From: Streptomyces sp.
GTDB taxonomy: Bacteria; Actinomycetota; Actinomycetes; Streptomycetales; Streptomycetaceae
Length of the DNA stretch: 8,634 nt
Assembly: GCA_003519485.1 (NCBI GenBank)
Contig: DOWQ01000591.1
Span: forward strand, 1 to 8,634
Direction: 5' to 3'
Shown one piece after another: positions 4,356 through 8,634 of the stretch. The position numbers and the translations under genes were made by a program. The notes under the pieces were generated by a model, which saw only the letters and a program-made list of their open reading frames with translations, was not told where the DNA came from and searched no databases. The number at the start of each line of letters is the position of its first letter. The first letter of the stretch is position 1.

Positions 4356-5747
4356 ATGAGCCGTTCCGCACACCCCGCAGGACCCCGCCACGCCGATGTC
4401 CTGCCCGAAGGCCACTACACCGCACCGCCGGCCGACCTCAACGAGCTCGACCCGCGTGTCTGGTCCCGTACGGTCGCCCGCGACGCCGACGGCGCCGCCA
4501 CTGTCGCCGGTATCCCCGTGACCCGGCTCGCCGAGGAGTACGGCACCCCCGCCTACTTCCTCGACCAGGACGACTTCCGCGCCCGCTGCCGCGCCTGGCA
4601 CGAGGCCTTCGGCGGCGGCGCCGACGTCTTCTACGCCGGCAAGGCATTCCTCTCCCGCGCGATCGTCCGCTGGCTGCACGAGGAGGGCCTCAACCTCGAC
4701 GTCTGCTCCGGCGGCGAGCTGGCCACCGCCCTCGATGCCGGGATGCCCGCCGAGCGCATCGCCCTGCACGGCAACAACAAGAGCGACGCCGAGATCGAGC
4801 GGGCCGTCGGCGAAGGCGTCGGCCGTATCGTGCTCGACTCCTTCCAGGAGATCGTCCGGGTCGCGCACGTCGCGGAGAGGCTCGGCAAGCGGCAGCGCGT
4901 GCAGATCCGGGTCACGGTCGGCGTCGAGGCCCACACCCACGAGTTCATCGCCACCGCCCACGAGGACCAGAAGTTCGGCATCGCGCTGGCCGGCGGCCAG
5001 GCGGCCGAGGCCGTGCGGCGGGTGCTCAAGCTCAACAGCCTGGAGCTCGCCGGCATCCACTCGCACATCGGCTCGCAGATCTTCGACATGGCCGGTTTCG
5101 AGGTCTCCGCGCGCCGCGTCGTCCAGCTGCTCGCCGAGGTCCGGGACGAGCACGGCGTCGAGCTGCCCGAGATCGACCTCGGCGGCGGCCTCGGCATCGC
5201 CTACACCTCCGAGGACGACCCCCGCGAGCCGCACGAGATCGCCGCCGCGCTCGGCGCCATCGTGACCCGCGAGTGCGGGTCGGCCGGCCTGTCCGTGCCG
5301 CGGATCTCCGTCGAGCCGGGCCGCGCCATCGTCGGCCCGACCGCGTTCACCCTGTACGAGGTGGGTACGGTCAAGGAGCTGGACGGCCTGCGGACGTACG
5401 TCAGCGTCGACGGCGGGATGTCCGACAACATCCGTACCGCTCTCTACGACGCCGAGTACACCGTGGCACTGGTCTCGCGTACCTCCACCGCCCCACCGAT
5501 GCTCTCGCGCGTCGTCGGCAAGCACTGCGAGTCCGGCGACATCGTCGTACGGGACGCCTTCCTGCCCGCCGATCTCGCGCCCGGCGATCTGATCGCCGTG
5601 CCCGCCACCGGCGCGTACTGCCGCTCCATGGCGAGCAACTACAACCACGCGCTGCGTCCGCCCGTCGTCGCGGTCAAGGACGGGGAGGCGCGCGTCATCG
5701 TCCGGCGCGAGACGGAGGAGGACCTGCTCCGGCTGGACGTCGGATGA
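4356..5747 (+). CDS. lysA: diaminopimelate decarboxylase
   Basis: LysA removes carbon dioxide from meso-2,6-diaminopimelate to give L-lysine, the last step of the lysine pathway, using pyridoxal phosphate in the cytosol. The 463-residue protein has the fold III (alanine racemase-like) barrel followed by a C-terminal beta domain. Visible signatures are the cofactor lysine Lys96 in FYAGKAFL, HSHIGSQ (235-241), the phosphate-binding GGGLGIAY (276-283), EPGR (320-323), and CESGD (391-395), whose Cys/Glu reach the neighbouring subunit's active site in the dimer; Tyr421 follows. The length is full for the family. The ATG is preceded by GAGGAG (4338-4343) at a long 12-base gap and AGAGAG closer in, so translation may lean on coupling with nrtL 33 bases upstream. 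The stop lies in the first bases of a repeat-rich spacer. Confidence 0.98.
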   Translation: MSRSAHPAGPRHADVLPEGHYTAPPADLNELDPRVWSRTVARDADGAATVAGIPVTRLAEEYGTPAYFLDQDDFRARCRAWHEAFGGGADVFYAGKAFLSRAIVRWLHEEGLNLDVCSGGELATALDAGMPAERIALHGNNKSDAEIERAVGEGVGRIVLDSFQEIVRVAHVAERLGKRQRVQIRVTVGVEAHTHEFIATAHEDQKFGIALAGGQAAEAVRRVLKLNSLELAGIHSHIGSQIFDMAGFEVSARRVVQLLAEVRDEHGVELPEIDLGGGLGIAYTSEDDPREPHEIAAALGAIVTRECGSAGLSVPRISVEPGRAIVGPTAFTLYEVGTVKELDGLRTYVSVDGGMSDNIRTALYDAEYTVALVSRTSTAPPMLSRVVGKHCESGDIVVRDAFLPADLAPGDLIAVPATGAYCRSMASNYNHALRPPVVAVKDGEARVIVRRETEEDLLRLDVG

Positions 5748-6175
5748 GGAAACCGGCCGGCGGGACACCGCACGGCAGCAGACCGGACGGCAGCAGACCG
5801 GACGGCAGCAGACCGGACGGCAGAAAACCGCACGGCGGGACACCGGCCTTCACAACGCCGGATGAGGAGCATCGGATGCGGAATCCCGGACCCGGGGCAC
5901 GGAGCCCCCGGCAGTCCCGGCCCGGGCGCGCCGTATCCAGGACCGGAGCAGCAGCCGCAGCCGGAGCAGCCGCCCCGGCGGCAACAGCGGCAGCCGGGAG
6001 CAGCCGAGGCACCGCCTCCGAGCCCGGGAGGACCCCGTCCCGGGCCCGTGGCGCTGAGTCTCGGAATCCGGACACCGTGCGGGATTCCCCGTCCGGTGCG
6101 TGAGACTGGTCCACAACCAAGACAATCGGGGCCCGGGAACGGTTCCGGGAAAATGTCGCTGAGAGACGAGGTCGG
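5748..6175 (+). other. repeat-rich lysA-hom spacer with low-complexity reading frames
   Basis: These 428 bases separate lysA from hom. One frame starts at ATG 5744, overlapping the lysA stop as ATGA, and runs to 6103 (119 residues: GSRPD repeats, then Ala/Gly/Arg/Ser-rich). An internal ATG at 5876 in that frame has an excellent ribosome site (GAGGAG, 5864-5869). A second frame, 5862-6179, is Pro/Gly/Gln-rich and ends in an ATGA overlapping the hom start. Neither resembles a known family. Third positions are mixed and rare AGA codons occur, so I do not call either as a gene. There are no Thr- or Ile-rich runs, which speaks against a classical attenuator leader. A small imperfect hairpin lies near 6132-6149. 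No confident promoter is visible, though hom probably needs its own. Confidence 0.55.
5758..5847 (+). repeat. array of six 15-base tandem units after lysA
   Basis: The units are CGGCGGGACACCGCA (5758), CGGCAGCAGACCGGA three times exactly (5773, 5788, 5803), CGGCAGAAAACCGCA (5818) and CGGCGGGACACCGGC (5833). More degenerate units flank it on both sides (5743-5757, overlapping the lysA stop, and 5848-5862). CGGATGAGGA, the end of lysA, recurs at 5859-5868 just past the array. Identical central copies suggest recent slippage. Confidence 0.93.
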
Positions 6176-7468
6176 ATGATGCGTACGCGTCCGCTGAAAG
6201 TGGCGCTGCTGGGCTGTGGAGTGGTCGGCTCAGAGGTGGCGCGCATCATGACGACGCACGCGGAGGACCTCGCGGCGCGCATCGGCGCCCCGGTCGAGCT
6301 GGCCGGCGTCGCCGTGCGCCGCCCCGGCCGGGTCCGCGAGGGCGTGCCGGACGAGCTGGTCACCACCGACGCCACCGCGCTCGTCAAACGCGGCGACATC
6401 GACGTCGTGGTCGAGGTCATCGGCGGCATCGAGCCCGCCCGTACCCTGATCACCACGGCCTTCGAGCACGGCGCCAGCGTCGTCTCCGCCAACAAGGCGC
6501 TGCTCGCCCAGGACGGCGCCGCGCTGCACGCCGCCGCCGAGCAGCAGGGAGCCGACCTCTACTACGAGGCCGCCGTCGCCGGCGCCATCCCGCTCGTACG
6601 GCCGCTCCGCGAATCCCTGGCGGGCGACAAGGTCAACCGCGTCCTGGGCATCGTCAACGGCACCACCAACTTCATCCTCGACCGGATGGACACCAGCGGC
6701 GCCGGCTACTCCGAGGCGCTCGACGAGGCCACCGCCCTCGGCTACGCGGAGGCCGACCCGACCGCGGACGTGGAGGGCTTCGACGCCGCCGCGAAGGCCG
6801 CGATCCTCGCCGGCATCGCCTTCCACACCCGGGTGCGCCTCGACGACGTGCACCGCGAGGGCCTCACCGAGGTCACCGCCGCGGACATCGCCTCCGCCAA
6901 GCGGATGGGCTGCACGGTCAAGCTGCTCGCGATCTGCGAGCGCGCCGCCGACGGCCAGTCGGTCACGGCGCGCGTCCACCCGGCCATGATCCCGCTGAGC
7001 CACCCGCTCGCCTCCGTCCGCGAGGCGTACAACGCGGTCTTCGTCGAAGCCGACGCGGCCGGCCGGCTGATGTTCTACGGACCGGGCGCCGGCGGCCCGC
7101 CGACCGCCTCCGCGGTACTCGGGGACCTCGTCGCGGCCTGCCGCAACAAGCTGAACGGCGCCACCGGACCGGGCGAGTCCGCCTACACCCGGCTGCCCGT
7201 GAGCCCGATGGGCGAGGTCGTCACGCGCTACCACATAAGCCTCGACGTCGCCGACAAGCCGGGCGTTCTCGCCCAGGTGGCCACGGTCTTCGCCGAACAC
7301 CGGGTGTCCATCGACACGGTCCGCCAGTCGGGCAAGGACGGCGAGGCATCCCTCGTCGTCGTCACCCACCGCGCACGCGACGCCGCCCTCTCGGCGACCG
7401 TCGAGGCGCTGCGGCGGCTGGACACCGTGCGGGGCGTCGCCAGCATCATGCGGGTCGAAGGGGAGTAA
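6176..7468 (+). CDS. hom: homoserine dehydrogenase
   Basis: Hom reduces L-aspartate-4-semialdehyde to L-homoserine with NAD(P)H in the cytosol. It is the first step leading to threonine, methionine and isoleucine after the lysine branch point. The 430-residue protein has the nucleotide-binding GCGVVG (13-18), SANKALL with Lys107, the family signature NGTTNFIL (161-168), and DVEGFDAAAK with likely catalytic Asp203 and Lys207. A C-terminal ACT domain (about 351-425, YHISLDVADKPGVLAQVATVF) is the usual site of threonine feedback in this class. No aspartate kinase domain is fused. ATGs at 6176 and 6179 both work; GAGG at 6168-6171 is better spaced for the second, so the protein may be 429 residues. 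thrC follows after nine bases. In Streptomyces this gene is sometimes called thrA. Confidence 0.98.
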   Translation: MMRTRPLKVALLGCGVVGSEVARIMTTHAEDLAARIGAPVELAGVAVRRPGRVREGVPDELVTTDATALVKRGDIDVVVEVIGGIEPARTLITTAFEHGASVVSANKALLAQDGAALHAAAEQQGADLYYEAAVAGAIPLVRPLRESLAGDKVNRVLGIVNGTTNFILDRMDTSGAGYSEALDEATALGYAEADPTADVEGFDAAAKAAILAGIAFHTRVRLDDVHREGLTEVTAADIASAKRMGCTVKLLAICERAADGQSVTARVHPAMIPLSHPLASVREAYNAVFVEADAAGRLMFYGPGAGGPPTASAVLGDLVAACRNKLNGATGPGESAYTRLPVSPMGEVVTRYHISLDVADKPGVLAQVATVFAEHRVSIDTVRQSGKDGEASLVVVTHRARDAALSATVEALRRLDTVRGVASIMRVEGE

Positions 7469-7477
7469 GGAAAAGCC

Positions 7478-8575
7478 ATGTCCGCTGCATCCACCACCGG
7501 CAGTCGTCAGGGAGGCGCCACCCACCAGTGGCGCGGAGTCATCGAGGAGTACCGCGACCGGCTGGGCGTCGGCGCGAACGCCCCGGTCGTCACCCTCCGT
7601 GAGGGCGGCACGCCGCTCGTACCCGCCCAGCTGCTCTCCGAGCGCACCGGCTGCGAGGTCCACCTCAAGGTCGAGGGCGCCAACCCGACCGGGTCCTTCA
7701 AGGACCGCGGGATGACGATGGCCATCACCCGGGCGAAGGAGGCGGGCGCGCAGGCCGTCATCTGCGCCTCCACGGGCAACACCTCCGCCTCCGCCGCCGC
7801 CTACGCCGTACGGGCCGGGATGGTCTGCGCGGTGCTCGTCCCGCAGGGCAAGATCGCGCTCGGCAAGATGGGCCAGGCCTTGGTGCACGGGGCGAAGATC
7901 CTCCAGGTCGACGGCAATTTCGACGACTGCCTGACGCTGGCCCGCAGCCTCTCCGAGAAGTACCCGGTCTCGCTGGTCAACTCGGTCAACCCGGCCCGTA
8001 TCGAGGGCCAGAAGACCGCCGCCTTCGAGGTCGTCGACGCACTCGGCGACGCGCCGGACGTGCACGTCCTCCCGGTCGGCAACGCCGGCAACATCACCGC
8101 GTACTGGCGCGGCTACCGTGAGTACGCCGCGGACGGCGTCTCCTCCCGGCGGCCGCGGATGTGGGGCTTCCAGGCATCCGGCTCCGCGCCGATCGTGCGC
8201 GGCGAGCCGGTCAAGGACCCGCACACCATCGCCACCGCGATCCGGATCGGCAACCCCGCCTCCTGGTCGCAGGCCGAGGAGGCGCGCGACGATTCGGGCG
8301 GCTTCATCGACGAGGTGACGGACCGTCAGATCCTGGCGGCCTACCGGCTGCTGGCCGCTCAGGAGGGCGTGTTCGTCGAGCCCGCCTCCGCCGCGAGCGT
8401 CGCCGGTCTGCTGAAGGCCGCCGAGCTGGGCAAGGTCGACCCGGGGCAGCGGATCGTCTGCACCGTCACCGGCAACGGGCTGAAGGACCCGGACTGGGCC
8501 GTGGCCGGCGCGCCGCAGCCCGTGACCGTACCGGTGGACGCCGACGCGGCCGCCGAGCGGCTGGGCCTGGCGTAG
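7478..8575 (+). CDS. thrC: threonine synthase
   Basis: ThrC converts O-phospho-L-homoserine and water to L-threonine and phosphate with pyridoxal phosphate, the final threonine step. The 365-residue protein has the fold II features: GANPTGSFKDRGM (67-79) with cofactor lysine Lys75, CASTGNTSASAAAY (96-109), the phosphate-cradling GNAGN (201-205), and VTGNGLKDPD (330-339) near the C-terminus. Its length fits the short bacterial class rather than the long yeast/E. coli type. The ATG has a strong ribosome site (AAGGA, 7467-7471, six-base gap) overlapping the hom stop, so it is cotranscribed with hom and probably coupled to it. Homoserine kinase (thrB), which makes its substrate, is not in the window; in Streptomyces it usually follows. 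Confidence 0.98.
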   Translation: MSAASTTGSRQGGATHQWRGVIEEYRDRLGVGANAPVVTLREGGTPLVPAQLLSERTGCEVHLKVEGANPTGSFKDRGMTMAITRAKEAGAQAVICASTGNTSASAAAYAVRAGMVCAVLVPQGKIALGKMGQALVHGAKILQVDGNFDDCLTLARSLSEKYPVSLVNSVNPARIEGQKTAAFEVVDALGDAPDVHVLPVGNAGNITAYWRGYREYAADGVSSRRPRMWGFQASGSAPIVRGEPVKDPHTIATAIRIGNPASWSQAEEARDDSGGFIDEVTDRQILAAYRLLAAQEGVFVEPASAASVAGLLKAAELGKVDPGQRIVCTVTGNGLKDPDWAVAGAPQPVTVPVDADAAAERLGLA

Positions 8576-8601
8576 CAGTCGATCCGCGCGGCTCCGGCGG
8601 G

Positions 8602-8634
8602 CCCTGCGGGAGCCGTTCCGCCGGCTCCCGCAGG
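8602..8634 (+). terminator. strong hairpin after thrC, at the window end
   Basis: CCTGCGGGAGCC (8603-8614) and GGCTCCCGCAGG (8623-8634) are perfect complements, and G8615-C8622 adds a 13th pair around a 6-base loop. The hairpin starts 27 bases after thrC. The window ends at the last paired base, so a T-run or longer stem cannot be judged. It could end the hom-thrC transcript, or lie between thrC and thrB and adjust downstream levels. Confidence 0.5.

Noticed and set aside
2923..4359. Second long plus-strand frame inside nrtL
   Set aside because: The translation is almost only Ser/Pro/Arg/Ala, typical of a shifted frame in GC-rich coding DNA, while the nrtL frame carries a DALR domain.
2982..5843. 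953-residue open frame on the minus strand opposite nrtL and lysA
   Set aside because: It is the antisense shadow of two well-recognised genes. High-GC genes leave long open antisense frames. The translation is Gly/Val/Asp/Ala-rich without family motifs.
5758..5847. Tandem units considered as a CRISPR array
   Set aside because: The 15-base units are directly adjacent with no spacers, and no cas genes are present.
5748..6175. Threonine/isoleucine attenuator upstream of hom
   Set aside because: No small frame with Thr or Ile runs and no terminator hairpin with a T-run before hom.
6230..8224. 664-residue open frame on the minus strand opposite hom and thrC
   Set aside because: Same antisense effect; hom and thrC have unmistakable active-site motifs on the plus strand.

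Overview
The window looks like chromosomal DNA from a Streptomyces or a close relative. GC is very high, with G or C at most third codon positions, GTG starts are frequent, and the order response regulator - nrtL - lysA - hom - thrC on one strand is the arrangement I know from Streptomyces chromosomes (thrB would be expected next, beyond the right edge). Gene names rest on recognised protein motifs; no database search was possible.

Layout. Positions 1-1612 are an accessory-looking stretch: a small three-helix membrane protein (58-330), about 380 bases without a supported gene but with operator-like inverted repeats, then two translationally coupled genes, a 72-residue single-helix protein (708-926) and a membrane-anchored Mrr-type PD-(D/E)XK nuclease (923-1612). 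Positions 1613-2221 hold a minus-strand tRNA-Arg(CCG) with its own terminator and a plausible promoter, but no protein gene. Positions 2222-2674 encode a receiver-only response regulator with one in-frame TTA codon. It is followed by two GC-rich hairpin regions. Positions 2877-8575 are a core metabolic block: nrtL (an arginyl-tRNA synthetase relative without its catalytic signatures), lysA, hom and thrC, all on the plus strand. The last 33 bases form a strong hairpin cut by the window end.

How the genes fit together. LysA makes lysine from meso-diaminopimelate. Hom turns aspartate semialdehyde into homoserine, and ThrC makes threonine from O-phosphohomoserine. The block therefore serves both branches that leave aspartate semialdehyde. 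nrtL lies 33 bases before lysA and hom lies 9 bases before thrC, so each pair is probably cotranscribed. Between lysA and hom is an unusual 428-base spacer with a 15-base tandem repeat array and low-complexity reading frames.

Main points for a second look: the TTA codon in the regulator, two GTG starts that look leaderless, the degenerate NrtL enzyme with two low-complexity insertions, the repeat-expanded lysA-hom spacer, and the membrane-bound nuclease pair beside a tRNA gene that may be an integration hotspot. I did not find a clearly new system; the nuclease pair is the nearest candidate.
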